64,000 nucleotides of DNA from Zhengitettix transpicula (GCA_037074705.1 CM073596.1:20418501-20482500), one strand, 5' to 3'. Positions 23,200 through 36,839 are shown, counted from the stretch's first letter. Notes: generated by a model from the letters alone, not told the origin. A program made the numbers and translations.

Positions 23200-24575
23200 A
23201 GTCCCGGGGGACCTACGAGAGGGCGTCCAAGATCTGATGGAAAAATGGACTCATTTACCCAATCTATAAAAAGGGACACAGACTTGTCACACTATTAAAC
23301 ATAGCGTATAAGATTTTCTCAAGTATAGTACAGCAAAGAATCGATGACCATGCCGAAAGTATAATTGACGAATACCAATGTGGTTTTAGAAAGGGCAGAG
23401 GAACGACTAATCACATCTATACAATTAGACGATTACTTGAATAATTTTACACACATAACATCGCTGTACTTTTCATAGATTACAAGCAGGCTTTCGATAG
23501 TATAAATTGGAGTCAACTATTTAACATATTAAAGAAAGAAGGAATACCAGAGAAATTGATAAATATGGCTCGAATATCAATGCAAAATATTTGTGGAAAA
23601 TGAGATACGTTAGGAATTTGAAATAACATCAGGGGTCAACCGTTGTGACTCGCTCTAGGCAACATTATTCAATCTTGCACTAAATGCCGCAGTAAAAGAA
23701 TTAAATTTGAGAGGTAATATATTTTATAAATCCTCACAATGTCTAGCACATGCAGATGATATAGTATTAATAGCGAGGAATAATGAAACATTAAAAGATA
23801 CGTTTATTAAACTTGAAGAAAAAAGTAAAATAATAGGATTGAAAATAAATGAGAGAAAAACTAAATGTCTAAGAATGTCAATAGCGGAAAATAAAATAAA
23901 AGTGCAAGATTTAAGAATAAATGAATACAACTTCGAAGGAGTAACTGACTTCACATATCTTGGAGTGAACATCAATAGTACCAATAATATATCTACAGAA
24001 ATTAATCAACGAGTAAAAAAATGAAATGGAGCATATTACGCAAACATCCCAATATTAAAACCGTCCCTACTAACAAGAAGAAAAAAATAAAAGTATATAA
24101 AACATGAATTAGACCCATAGTAACGTTTGGGGAAGAGACATGGACCCTAACTAATAATAATATGGAGACTAAGGAGATTTGAAAGGAAAATTATTAGGAG
24201 AATCTATGGAGCTGTTAAAGAAGGTGAAAGATGGAGATTAAGATATAATGAAGAGATAAATAGCATCCTAGAAGGAGAAGACAGTTAGATTTATAAAATC
24301 ACGTAGAATCTTATGGTTGGGACACATACAAAGAATGGCTACAGAAAGAATGCCAAAGCAGATATATAAAGGGGAAATATTTGGTACTAAAAAAAGGGGA
24401 AGACCAAGGAAAATATGGATCCAAGATGTGTTAGAAGACTCGAAGAAAATGAAGACAATCAGATGGTGGGAGAAAGCCGAGTGGAGAGAATATTGGAGGC
24501 AGATTGTGAAGGCAGCCGAAGCCCACATCGAGCTGTAGAGCTTTGGAAGGTGAAGACCTGATGATAGGAATTCAA
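23200..24575 (+). pseudogene. LINE reverse transcriptase pseudogene, 5'-truncated
   Basis: Frame-shifted pieces read in order as a non-LTR retrotransposon RT: NGLIYPIYKKG (about 23247-23279), YQCGFRKGRGTTNH (23373-23414), FIDYKQAFDSINW with the motif A aspartate (23470-23510), LAHADDIVLIA with the ADD active site (23743-23775), GLKINERKTK (23839-23868) and FTYLG (23950-23964). A C-terminal piece, MGHIQRM then RGRPRKIW and WWEKAEWREYW (24317-24500), is a zinc-knuckle-like tail seen in several LINE clades. The active-site box is HADD instead of the usual Y/F-ADD. Stops occur (for example after LLE near 23443) and shifts follow. No endonuclease domain is present. It is dead and not part of the host gene. 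Confidence 0.9.
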
Positions 24576-24579
24576 CGGA

Positions 24580-26195
24580 AGTAAATTTGTACATTAGCTA
24601 AAATCTGTTCCCATTACACCTCTGTCATATTTTTTTTCTTTACACACAAACAAAATGTTCATTAAATCGGCCACTTGCCGACAGAATCTTTAAATACCAA
24701 AGGTCTTGGTAGAATACAAGACAAATCATGCGGAAAACCATTTTGAATTCCTCTTTAGTATTCGATTACACGAAAGTATATTTCCGTAGTAGACAACGTA
24801 AGCAGAGAGGAAAATCGGTTCACGTAAAAAGTGTCATGATAATTAACGCGGACCTCTTTTTTATTGTAACGTAGCCTCGAATTTTTTTTTTCGGAATATT
24901 TATTAATAGCCAAACATTTTATGCAAAATAAACTTCGACTGTCGTAAAGCTTTCGCTAATTCATTTGTTTTAAGTAACATGGGAACTCAGACTAAAGGAA
25001 TTAAAGTACCTTGAAAACTTTGAAACATAGAGCTGGGAAACTTTTAAAAAAAGTTTTGTGTACAGGTGGGATAATTCAAAAGAAATCAAAAAGATCTACG
25101 GATGAAAGCAAGAAATGATATAAACATACACAGGAGGAGTTTCTCCCAATTGGAATACAAATAAATTAGACCTCGAATAAACAGGATCATCCAATTTTTA
25201 CATGAATCTAGAATTATGTTATTAATAAGATTAATTTCAGCTCTTTGACGAGCTACAAAATCGATAGTTACACTTGGGTCGTAAATTCAATGAACAGTTT
25301 GCATATTTGATCATACAGATTTACCTACATCAACATACTCGCAAGCCTATATATAACTGTGAATATAGCACATTATCTGTATCTTGAAGTATGATTTGAT
25401 GCGAGGAGCTGTAAACAAAGTGCTGTTATTCTGTAGATTTATTGAGATATTTTCGACCAATCTAATCTATTTTAAATGACGTGCGTCGAGCCTCGTGCTG
25501 CATTCATCATAGGCAGTTTTTCGATTCTTCGTCTCCGTTGACAGTGGCATTCGATTTCTTGCGCGTGTGTTATTAATGGCTAACATACACGTGGTATTAG
25601 TAAAGTCGCTCGGTTTTTCCTCTAATGCCCCGTGAGTTATGATATTTTCGAGGTAGCCTAGACCTAGGTGCGACGTCTACGAATAGATTTATTAGGAGGA
25701 TTTCCTAGTGAAAACTCCAACCTCGTGGCCGACGTAAAGTGATATTAAAATCCGATTTATTTTTTGCTATGTTGGCTCATGTTATATAAATACACAAATT
25801 CGTCGTCGTCTATTAAAACTGTTTCAAACAAATATCCCAGAACCTTTGTCCGCGTTAAATCAGAGTCTTCATAATTTTTCTTTTACACATCAACACGAGA
25901 AGATGTAAAGTTGGAAGAAGATTTGTGTTTTTTAATAATTAACATTAATAAACAGAATTGCTTAAACTGTGACAATTTTCATTAATGTAGCCAAAGTTTG
26001 ATTCTAGATTCACATTTTATAAAATTTTATGTATAATATATTAAAAATATTTTTTCATAGACAATGCATAAATATTGCAGCTGAATAGAAACTAGGTGTA
26101 TAAATTTGATTTAAAACTTGATGTAAAAAGATATTAGTGTGGTAATTTTAACTCATTGTTGATAGATATAGAACTAATACTTCTCTGATCAATAT
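24580..26195. other. AT-rich intron, nothing recognised
   Basis: No exon, RNA gene or known repeat was seen. A moderately GC-richer patch at about 25470-25740 could be regulatory, but it is weaker than the islands listed. Confidence 0.5.
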
Positions 26196-26198
26196 ATT

Positions 26199-26300
26199 GT
26201 TCTCGGAGTTCAACCGGGTTTTGCATAATTATATTATAACGCAACGTTTCGACGACTAAAAGATGATCTTCGCCTAGAAGACGACGATCTGTTCTGAAAA
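26199..26300 (+). mobile_element. Foldback element remnant, family D2
   Basis: Holds one arm and the centre of the 55.8-kb element: tctcggagttcaaccgggtt, then acgcaacgtttcgacgacta, then cgcctagaagacgacgatc. The second arm is missing or eroded. From 26300 to 27640 I see nothing else reliable. Confidence 0.6.
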
Positions 26301-27639
26301 AGCGCAATCGATTGATGACGATTCTATCGATCAGGGTGTACGTTTTCTAATGACCGACTGTTTGAACCCAAACATAATTTTACAAAGTATTGCCGAAATC
26401 ATTCAACACGTCATGATTTTGAAACTCTAACACACTCCTTTTAACAAAGTGAAATTGTCATAATTAAATCAGAACTTAAAATGTAAATTTCTAAATACAA
26501 AACAGTTCTAAAATCAGGAGTATTATAATGCAGATTAAAAGAATAAAACCCAAAAATTCCTCAACGTTTCAGTTAAAGTTAACCATCGTCACATGTAACT
26601 ATGGCCCTTACAGAGACTTAAAGCTTCTTTGAATCTTCTTATCGAAATACATTTTCCCCTAATTTCCACAAATGTAAATTAACCCCTGTGATTATCAGTA
26701 TACTGAATCTTTATCGTTCAGAAGAGGTACAAAGAAATTCCAGAATAATATTGATAATATCCTCATTTCCTCAGAAACTGTTCCAATCAAAATTTCAAAT
26801 TTCAATTTAATGTAACCCAAGTTTAATTTTATAAAGCATGTTCTGTAATTCGAATGAAATATCGGGATTGAAAACTTTTCTTTAGGCAAATAGTTTCTCG
26901 TTTGATCGTTTAAATTGCTACTCCTACCCGGATTAAATAAAGAATAGGGCGATTATTCCATTTCTTCTGAATCTATTGTACTGTTATGTGGGACAATGTA
27001 TATAGTACGTTGTATGGTTCCTAGTAATTATGAAACATTCGTTTCTAATTTCCATTTTCTTTTTAAGTCGAAATTCTACTTTTTCTTAAAAGAGTTTATG
27101 AGAACATTATAATGGTCTCCGTAATTTATTCTTCCAAAACTAAAGACCATTTCGGTCACCTGAAAATCTTAGTTATTTTATTCGTCAATCCTTTTCCGAC
27201 GATTTTAGTTATTGTTGCGATTTTTAATTTAATTTTATTTCTTGTCTTGCTACTTTTTGTGTCCATGTATTGTAGTTACTAACTACGGTCCTGTCTTGCC
27301 CTTTTCCAGATACAAGTGACAACGATAGGGCGCTTCAGCTAGTGTAATAAAAAAAAATAAACAAAATATTAAAAAATACAAATCATGCAGGTTTTTTCTA
27401 AAAAGTTTAACGAAATGCTAATATAGAGAGTTTGTCTTTTAATTTAGTTTTTGGTTCTCTGATAACGCATATTTTGTTTTCAGGTTATTTGGAACAGACT
27501 TTATGCTACCGCACACTTCTCAGAATGAGAATGATGTATTATTATCGGTACATTAAGTAACTACATCGTAATTATAATTTCTCGACGAGTCACGAGCGAA
27601 CTGTATTTTATATTTTCATAATCTCCGGTTTAAGTATCA

Positions 27640-28030
27640 AGATGAAACGCTTTAGCCTTAGAAACGTTGAAGTTCTTAACTTTGATGTCGTCCGGGTCCT
27701 CAGAGAGACAGAAAAAAAAAGAAGTTATTTCGTTACAATAATAGGCCCACCCGAAGAGAGTTCGGATTCACACGTGTTAAGAGTCCTGGGAACCGCCGAC
27801 AGCTGGCATAACACGTTCCGCGTCTTTCTAGGCTATAAATTTTGCGTAGACGAGGTGACAAAAATCGCCAGGCTGGACGGAAGGCATCCATCTCTTGGGG
27901 CTGCCAACACCTGTTGTCAGCAGCCGCTCCGAAAAATCCGCCTGCTGTCAATAGCCCCAAAACTGGACAACAGCACTCTACAATCTTCCCGGGCTGGCGT
28001 ATCACTCGACACTCCGCGTTACTCAACATA
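27640..28030. promoter_or_regulatory. GC-rich intronic island, candidate enhancer
   Basis: GC-rich segment with CACGTG (27772-27777), acacctgttgtcagcag (paired E-box and TGTCA-type TALE half-site) and ctgtcaatag. ORFs of 133 codons on the plus strand and 98 on the minus strand overlap it, but none shows a domain. They reflect low stop density. Confidence 0.38.
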
Positions 28031-28049
28031 TATATTGTGGTAATTAAAA

Positions 28050-29645
28050 GGAAATCATTAATTAATAAACAAAAAAAATTGGACTCGCATTGTTAGCGGC
28101 AGAAAACACAAGTTGAACACAAGAATGTGGCAATAATGCCACATGTTTGAGATTATTGTAGGTTGGCTCGCTAGACGGAGTGTGTGCGCGCCAGTCGTCG
28201 AGGAACTATAGCTGTGAACAGACCAGAAATAAAATATCCAGAAAGTATCTGGATACTTGTAGTACAACAGCTAATACAATTAGAACTGTTTCTTTTTTAC
28301 AAGTTGCAGTCTGAGACAGAAATACGTAAATATTCAACGCGCAGCGTCCTAACTATTATATTCGTGTTTTCGTTTTTGGGAGCCAGGTAACTGCATTCTG
28401 CAGTTAATAAACTACGAAACGAGCGTATTTCCTAAACGAACAGTGAGCCACTTTGTCAAACTAAAAGTGTTATTAGAATCAGTGTTATAAAAATGGCCTG
28501 TCTATACGTGCAATAAATGTGTGTGTGTACGAACGAGCCAAATTGCCTTGAGTACCAGAGACCCTAAGTTAAAATTTCACTGAATTCATATTTGTAAACC
28601 CATAAGTAAAGGTAATTATCGTCATATTTCGAATTTCGGTCAGAATTTAAAGTTCATATTTTATGTTTATTTTTTTGCATCGTAAATAATCTATGGATGA
28701 AGGAAGTCCATGATAACTTGATAAAATTAAATTGTTAACAAGTATTTTTTATTAAAGGCCCAGTAAACGACCCGGAGAAAGAGTGAAATTTTGTTGTCGA
28801 ATATTAATTAATAATGTAAATTGAAGTTAATTTCTTAATAACTATCGGAAATTCATTTGATAACTTATGTAAATTTAATTTTTTGTGCGTTAATAAATTA
28901 ATTTGTTTGTCTATTTTAATATCGTTATTAATATTATAACATCATTCTGCTATTTAAATTACTAAAATTTGACGCATTAACGTGGCGATTTAACTTTCAT
29001 TAATTGGTGATTACTACAAATTAGCGTCATCAACGGATGGCACATTTTAACGTTGCTTTTATTAAATTGTCTTTAAATTCGTGATCACCACAATATATAT
29101 AACAAGTATGAAGCGTTTTGTGATAGCCGATATAAAATATAATCTTAAATAAAAGGCAGTGCTTATAAAAAAAATATTAAAAAAACAGACCGGGAAACTG
29201 AAGAGGTGAAACTGATGGAATACCCGACCTGTTCGCAGATCCATTATTCAATCCAAACCACTCTCATTTTACTCAAGATACAATTGACCCAAAAGTACAG
29301 ATCTATAAATTATCCCAATTCTATTTAGCGATCTACGTGACGTTTACTGTTGTGCACAATTAAAGGTAACCCCTTAGAGAGAAGCGTGGTCTTGTACAGT
29401 GGAGGGAGACACGCTAGTCGTCGTCTTTCTGTAAAGTTCTATGGTGATATAAGGAGACACAAATTTGTCACAAATATGCTGTCACACTCCACTGACTAAT
29501 GTCCAAAAAATGAAGAAATTGTTATATTCATCAGTTCCAATAGTGTCAAGTAGATATAATTTTTTATATTCCATAGTTTTATCCCATTTTAGCAACGGAA
29601 ATTGTAGCTCTACCATTATGTTTATAAAATATTGTTAGAAATGAA
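28050..29645. other. AT-rich intron, nothing recognised
   Basis: No exon, RNA gene or repeat family was recognised in this stretch. Confidence 0.5.
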
Positions 29646-29649
29646 AAAA

Positions 29650-29795
29650 AAATTACGTCTGATTGAAAATAATGAAGGGAAGTGCAGTTGTGTCGCTCTA
29701 GGCTCTTCATAGTACCTGAAGAAAGAGTCAAGGATCCCAGAAACGTTGTGGTATTTATTTCCCCCCTTTTTGTCTGAATTGGCTAGCTTTCTTGT
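29650..29795 (+). mobile_element. Foldback element fragment, family D1
   Basis: Shares with the 12.1-kb element attacgtctgattgaaaat, gcagttgtgtcgctctaggc, cctgaagaaagagtcaagga and tcccagaaacgttgtgg, then tttgtctgaattggctag. The left arm is missing; the order of blocks is the same. The hairpin between CTGAAGA and GAAAC is degraded. Confidence 0.7.
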
Positions 29796-30474
29796 TCATT
29801 AAATATTGCTGCACTTTAAATAGTAATAACGAAATATTATTCGTTACACCCATTTAATTTGTATCTCTCTTTTTGTAGTAGTGTGAAGGGCGAAAAAAGT
29901 AATTTAGTATTTAAGAGGCACATTTTTGGTAAACAGAAATAGAGTACGAAAATTTTAAATTAATTGCTAGATCGAATTTAGCATTTTATTCGCAGAGTAA
30001 ATAGCCGATTGTACATTACACATAGGAGATAAAAAGAGAGAAAAAAATTTCAAATGGAAAACGATAAAATCTGTGTATAATAACACTATTCGTTATTAGT
30101 TATTATAATAGAAATATTTTTTATCATTTCGAACGTATAAAAAACCAATACTTAATTCATTCACATCACTATTGTTACACAATTTGCATCTTATGTTAGT
30201 CTTTCCATTTGTAAGCAATATAAAATTGTGTTGATACAAAAACTTTGTTTAAATAAAGTTTAATTTGGAGCACCTAGTTTTCTATATATTTGAGAGAAAT
30301 AATTGAATTACAGGAATATTTTGCTCGTTTTGAAAAATGTGGCATCAAGATAAACGAACTTAACTGAGATCACTATAGTTTGATACCACAGAATCTTCTG
30401 GATCTCTGGTGTAGAAGAGTATGACAGAATTCTAATAGAATCTGACAAATTTTAACTACTGCAAAAATATCTTA

Positions 30475-30840
30475 CTGCCGGGCCCGACGCCTTTTTTTAA
30501 TCCCATTTGAGGAACGATCTTCTAGAATATTTGTGAAGCTCGGCCAGTTCTGAAATCTGGAAGGATCCGCTGGTCTATATTGTTTGTCTGCTGGATCGCT
30601 CAGAGCTGCCTCTACAAGTCTGTTTATCTGCACTTTCTTGGTAATTGCCGTGCTCCTGCTTGCGGCGGCTTAACAGTCCACTAAAGCAAGATAATGCGCG
30701 CCGCTAATGTTATGACGATGGCTCAAGCTTCCGCCACTCTCTTCCGCCAAATACGACACTCGCAAACAGCAGACAGCCTTGACTTTCACTCTTCACTCGA
30801 CGAATAGCATTTGGAGTTGTTCTCCCTTCGGTAAGAGCTT
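30475..30840. promoter_or_regulatory. GC-richer intronic island with TAATCC
   Basis: Opens with gccgggcccgacgcc and a TAATCC site (30498-30503), and contains gcggcggcttaacag and gcgcgccgctaatgttatg. No splice-flanked frame that continues Pitx was found. Confidence 0.35.
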
Positions 30841-31434
30841 AAGGGATTACATTAATTGTTCCTACATTTCAATCTTCATCACACTAGACTAAACATAATT
30901 TTGAAAAGAAAAACCATGAAATAAAGCTATGATTATAAACGTTTCTACGCCTTGGGGGAATTATTATTTTTTCTACAAGCTTCTTAGTCATCAAACAAAA
31001 GTACCGAACTCTTCCAACGAATGTGGCACATTCTGTAAATTTTTATCAGGCTTTATGGATTGCAGTATTCTTTAGTTTAGATTTAAAGTCAGATTATTGT
31101 CGTGGAGTTATCACAGGCGTTTTATTAGAATTCGTAAGCGACCACCACGGATATTCAGAGGACGTATAAACTGATCTCTTTAATTTTTCACCGAAGCAGA
31201 ATAGACAGAAATTTAAACGATTTTGGAAACGATTTACTGACTGAGTTTCATGAATCTCTAAATTCTTACTGGTTTGTTTTTGGAGGCAGCGGGTGACACC
31301 TTTCTTTGACACTTCACTCAGAGTATATTGGAAAATTTACATATAATTTGGGGTTTTAACTGGATTTACGGCCAGGTTTACCGATGGTAAATGAATACGG
31401 GGAATTCGAACCTAAATAAGACGAATACTAAAGG

Positions 31435-31740
31435 TCCACAGTGGAAACAGGTGGCGCTGAAGCGCGGGCAACGCCCCATCCTCATAACTCGGGTGACTGA
31501 GGCGAACTCGTCCGTGCATCCGGTCGCCTCAGTCCATTAATCTCCTGGGCAAATGATGGATGCTGGGAGGGGAAACAAGGCTTCAGAAGACGCCGCACCT
31601 GGCCATCAGTCACGCAGCCTCCGTGCTACGTCCCCGCGCACGTATTAAAACACGGAAGAAGTCAAAGATTTGGTTTCTGACCGGCGTCGTGATAACATTC
31701 CTGATTTTGGATCTCCTTCATGATCAAAATAATTGGAGCT
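31435..31740. promoter_or_regulatory. GC-rich intronic island with inverted 10-mers
   Basis: Contains actgaggcga (31496-31505) and its inverse tcgcctcagt (31524-31533), 18 bases apart. The rest is CpG-rich. A 60-codon ORF overlaps without a domain. Flanks up to 34000 are AT-rich with nothing recognised except a C-homopolymer near 31964-31977. Confidence 0.32.
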
Positions 31741-33999
31741 AACGTGGAAAGGCAACAAATTTTTCATTGTCCTGTTCAACCTTGAGAAACCCAACGGCGA
31801 GGTTGTTCCGATTATAAACCTCTTTTCCTCATTATCATAAAAATTCTCTTGTAATATATAATCGTGAAACTTAATTCTACATTGTTATTATATTTATATA
31901 TAGTTGCCGGCTGAACCCAATATTCGCATTTACGTTTCGGCTTCATGAGACTGTTTCAGTGCTCCCCCCCCCCCCCTGCCTCTTAGAATGAAGTGACTAG
32001 TACAGAATGAATATATCGTTGATATCCCTCTCGCATCTTGCGTGTGATGCATCACCGAGGTCTTTTTACAGGATCAGTGGAGCGTGCCGTATCTCACAGC
32101 TGTTCGTTCTCACCAGCACTACAGCAACCTTAATAACACCCTTCTCATCGACACTTGCAACCCTCGTCCGCGAAAACCTTGCAACATAATTACGCACAAA
32201 AGACTCCTCGCTATTGTAACAATCAAGGCTTCGAAAACGGAGCAGAACCGGAAAATCCGTTATTTTAACTACACATTTCAGAGTTTTGGCTTGAAATAAG
32301 ATTACTGATCCTCATTTACACAAATGCAATGCCTACTTAAGCGGTTCTACCAACTTAGACTTGAAAGAGCGTTGTCTAAAATAAAACGAACCGACATACA
32401 CATTTTTATTCGGACCGGAGAAAAAATTAAACGGAGAAATATGCGTTCAAAAAAAATTGTAACGATGATCCGTAGAAATATTTTATATTTATTTATTTTC
32501 CCTCTTAGAAATTTGTGTAAAACTAAATAATTGAATTTTTCCTCTCAAAATTATTTTTATTTTTCGAAGTATTCTTCTCATATGCGTTTCGAGCTTAGCC
32601 ATCAACGGTCTTTGTTGCAGATCCTATGCATTTTCATACCCGATCTTAAGTGTTAGTGATTTTATTATGAAGAGTAATGCTTAAATACGATTTCGGAAAT
32701 CATCGAGTAATTTTTTCTCTCTCTTAAATAATAATGTGATTAATATATTACGACAATGTTGGTATAAGAAAACTTTCCTAAGCGCATTGAAAGAGAATAA
32801 ATGGGTTTTCTCCACTCCAAAGTAATTATACCAGAGATTGATGCCTTAGATGCAGATATTGGAGTGTCAAGGATAAATTTGCTGTTTTCAAAATTTCTTT
32901 AATTTTTTATTAGACGGTAATAATATAAGGATGACATATGTATAAATATAATGTAGATTTGCATACGTAGGTGCGATCTACGCATCTAATTCTGAATGTG
33001 GGTTTTGTATATGCGCAGATTGCCGTCATAGGTTATAACAAATTTTGGAATAGTAAAGATATTCCCAAAAAAATACGTCAAAACTCCGAAGCATTATTTT
33101 TATCTTTTGATAGTTCTGACTTGGTTGAAGCAGGTCACATTAAGAATTTATAAATAAGAACAAGAAATCGATTAAACATTACAGGATATATTAGGATTAT
33201 TATTGGCTGGAATCCCGAGAGAATTTCATCCACTATTTACACCGGGAAAACCTTCGATTCACAAGGATTATTATTAGCTAAATTTTCATCTAATTAACAA
33301 GTGTTGTGGAAAAGCATCAAACAAAATTATCGCATTAATTGTTTTTAAATTACATTATAATTATATATGCCTGTAGAATAGAAAAATTGTTTAATATATA
33401 TTTAGATTTGATACGTTCGTTACTCAGTTGACTTACAACTGATCTTGATACACGGCGATAGTTATACATTATTTATTTATTTTTAATTATTTATTTATTT
33501 GAAAAAGTTTGAAAGTTGTCATGATGGTCGAAGGAGTAAAACTGGTTGGGAATTTCTGTATTAAACTACAGCTGATAATTTTGGCTCACAGAGGATTCGT
33601 TTTTGTCCAGAAAAATTGGAATAACTTGTTGACGGAAATAACTTTCCATCATTTTACAAGATTCGATGAATGACACTAAAAAGTAAAAGCATATGGTTGC
33701 GAGTAACTGCTAAAGATGATGCAAGTACAACAATTAAAGACCAGTTGTTGGAATTTATCTTAATGGTATTTAAATATTATGTGTAAGGGTTCTTTATATG
33801 GGATAAGATCCAATCTGGGTTTAATAATAAATGGAAATGACAGAGGCCCGGGAGAGATTTTCGTATAGCCTTCCAGTTAGGTGTACACAAATACTGTATT
33901 GTCTGTTCTTCTAATTGGCATATTTAGCAGTTGCGAAGGGAAGTATCAAATAGAACATGATGATATAAAAAAAACTAAGAAAGGAGACGTGTGCCGACG

Positions 34000-34262
34000 C
34001 ATTCTGCCTTAGCGCCAGCGTTTCCAGCGGCAAACAAGACCCAGGACGAGGACTAAAGGCCAATAAAACAAGGTGCTGTTCTTGCAAACACACGTGCTCG
34101 TGCTTGTGGAGAGAACACACAAACAAATTGCCATGCACAATTGCTTGATAACGTTGCCGGGGTTGCCACATTTTTCGTTGCGTAACCCCGGGCCAAAGTG
34201 CATTGTACTCTGGAGAAACGCCACCCCGCGGAAGTTTGCTCTACAGGCTTCAATGACGAAAT
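34000..34262. promoter_or_regulatory. GC-richer intronic island
   Basis: Contains ccggggttgccac and cgtaaccccgggcc, a pair of inverted half-sites (34156-34194), plus acacacgtgctcgtgcttgt. Several overlapping ORFs on the minus strand (60-102 codons) have no domain. Candidate regulatory element by composition only. Confidence 0.3.
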
Positions 34263-34797
34263 GAAAAGAAAGGAGAACTTTCATGTTAAACATAATCACG
34301 GGGCGGAATACACTCAATGCGATACATACTAATTAAATCATCGAAGGCTTTAATACGACGATTATATTATGCCTAGTCAATGAAAGCATACAAACGTGAC
34401 CTTATCCTTATAAATTTCACCAATAATTTGTTCATAAATTTCACTTGTATGCTTCCGATACCAACTCAAAAGCCACTCTATTTTGTTCTTAAAAACGACA
34501 GCTAGTTTATCGGTGATAATATTGGTCATAACCAGAGAATCAGAGCGGCTTCCTGTCAAATAGCTTGTTTATAATGTATTTTAGAAATTTGAAAATGGAG
34601 AAGTAACCTTATTTTAAGTGCTAATAAAATCCTATCTCTCTCGCTCAAACGGATTTTTTTGTTTTTATTTAGTTGTCTTTCATTCTGCTGTATCCACTAA
34701 TGTTTATTTTCCTTTATGTAGGACAGACAATTATGCATAGTTACTCACTAAATGATCGCAATATTTTTAATTGGTGGGAATGAAACTTTGAATAAGG

Positions 34798-34925
34798 ATG
34801 ATAGCCAATTCAGACAAAAACGTAATATAAATACCACAAAAAGTTTCCTTGTGCCTTTCGTCAGGTGCTAAGAAGAGCCTAGAGCGGCACAACTGCACTT
34901 GTCAGTCGACAACACTCAAAAGCCT
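34798..34925 (-). mobile_element. Foldback element fragment, family D1
   Basis: Plus strand reads atgatagccaattcagacaa, aatataaataccacaaaaag, tcaggtgctaagaagagcct and gagcggcacaactgc: the inverse of the 12.1- and 29.7-kb copies. On the minus strand the box is CTGACGA with a GGAAAC box 10 bases on; the intervening hairpin is lost. Confidence 0.65.
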
Positions 34926-35539
34926 ATGGAATGAAACTATTTAAATACCCGTATGATGGATACATCAGGGTTCCTATAGGGCTGTCCACTTCTGCGAGAA
35001 CTTCTCCTCCCTCACAACTATCGTCCTTAGAAGATTCTCCACAGACTGTCTTTTAAAATTCTCCACAAAGCCTGTCTCTGATTTGTCATCTCTTTCCTAC
35101 CTTAAAACATAGCCAATAGCATTCGTTTTACCGAAACATTTGATAAATTTCTGCCAATCATTGTAATTTTGCGGCTTTTAAGATAAATTGGACACGTTTC
35201 CAAGAAGCCAGCTGCCTTCCACCTAACACTAAATTCCTGTAACGTCTGAGCACGAATTTTATACGCTAGAGCTCTGAAAAAGTTCCAAAACTTCGGGCTG
35301 AGTGACCATCGTAAATGCTCAGCACGTGAAATCCAAACTGGTACTTTATTTTTATTATAATTTATCCTATCTACCTTTAATATTTATCACAACTGTATAC
35401 GTTTGATCAAATGTAAGACATACAAGTGTTTCAGAAGTTACACGAAATATTAATTATAGCTAATTTACGTTAGTTGTATTTTCCATTAATATGATTACTT
35501 TGAATAAAGCAATATCTATAAAATAAAAAAGGATGTATA

Positions 35540-36295
35540 TTTGTATGTATGTATGGATTTCCTTTAATTTATATACAAATTTAAACGCGTGGAGCGATTG
35601 TTAAAAAAATTGGTACACACATTCTTCAAACTAGAGAATCGGTACTGTTGGGGTGAGAAACTCCTAGCGTAAATGTCGAAAGAATTATAATTAAAAAAGG
35701 TATTCATCAAGTGTTAAATTACTTCTAGCCAAGAGACAATGACGTCACGCGATAGAGACAGACGTTACTACATGACGAACAAAGGAAATATCTTCTGTTT
35801 TCCGAAATGAAATGAAGCAGAAATATTTTAATTAAATAAAAAGTATAATCTTATCAAGCAATAGTCCGTCGAATGATAATAAAAAACAATACTAAATACT
35901 TAACAATCCTCGAGGAAAATGTAAATTAATTTTCGCTTCATATTAGTGACTCCAATATGGCGACTATTTGTTTACATTATGAATATAGCTAACAAGATCA
36001 AATTAATCTTTTGTAATGTCTGAAAAGACTGAGGGACAATTATATCCTGCAATAATCAAGGAAGGAGTATATTTAAGTATTCTATTCGTAAAGAAATTCG
36101 GAAGTAAGTTTGTTGGGATTGATGCAATAAAATTCAATATATTTTACAGCTGTTCAATTAATGCACTATCGGTTGAAAGTATGTACGGAACTAGATCTAG
36201 GTTATATCGTTCTTGACTAAAGATTAATATAGAATTAAATACTTTTTTTGGTTTATATAAATAAGTACACGGACAACGCCGGGCACCCAGCTAGT
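35540..36295 (+). mobile_element. Probable non-autonomous Helitron (3' end clear, 5' end uncertain)
   Basis: The right end reads acggacaacgccgggcaccc followed by agCTAG at 36289-36294 and a TT. A GC-rich short stem just before a CTRR terminus is the hallmark of Helitron 3' ends. The inner sequence holds gcgtggagcgattgttaaaa and attggtacacac, reminiscent of Helentron-type non-coding elements. There is no Rep/helicase ORF. The left boundary near the tgtatgtatgtatgg run is a guess. Confidence 0.4.
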
Positions 36296-36304
36296 TAATA
36301 AACG

Positions 36305-36690
36305 CTAGGTTTCTAACGCAAGCCTACACGCGTGTGGTTGCCTAGAACACGCCTCTGTAGTTCACGTCGCTCACAGACGCCAATTAAGCAAATGGCGACA
36401 AATTGTAGGAAGCTCGCGAGGCGGCAGGTGCTGGAATGGGGGGGTAAAAGGGAGGGCGTCTTTCTTTATTCTGTAGAAACTTTGCCCCCTCCGGGTGGCG
36501 CATACCGCAGATTTATGCCCCGGGAGTAAATCTTGCGTAATAAAACTCGAGTCTCTTCGGGACGCTGTAAAGCAGCGACGCGCGGCTCTTCCATTTGCAG
36601 ACGTCGCTCCGCGTTACGCGCCGAGAGCATAAATAAGTCAGGCGTCGTGACCCACATGCTCTATCTCTCTCTAATCTCATAGATATCGCA
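36305..36690. promoter_or_regulatory. GC-rich intronic island, candidate enhancer
   Basis: One of the richest islands of intron 1, about 1.2 kb upstream of exon 2. Contains gaggcggcaggtgctgg, ccccctccgggtggcgca, gcagcgacgcgcggctc and cgcgttacgcgccgagag. ORFs of 63-65 codons on both strands have no domain and no Pitx-compatible splice sites that I can identify. Confidence 0.38.
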
Positions 36691-36839
36691 CTCTTCAGCG
36701 TCGCTCTCTCTCTGCGTGTTCATAATGTATGGGTTAGGCCATTAAATTAATAAAAAAAATATACTCCACATATAAAAGCGACGACTGTGCGAAAACATCA
36801 CAAACTTCTCATATACCCTGTAAATAGTTATCAATTCAT

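Noticed and set aside
27300..27345. Second Helitron end (gggcgcttcagctagt)
   Set aside because: CTAG is present, but there is no GC-rich hairpin before it and no internal similarity to the 36.29-kb element.
27642..28043. 133-codon plus-strand frame and 98-codon minus-strand frame
   Set aside because: Both overlap one GC-rich island with no domain and no splice context; treated as a regulatory candidate.
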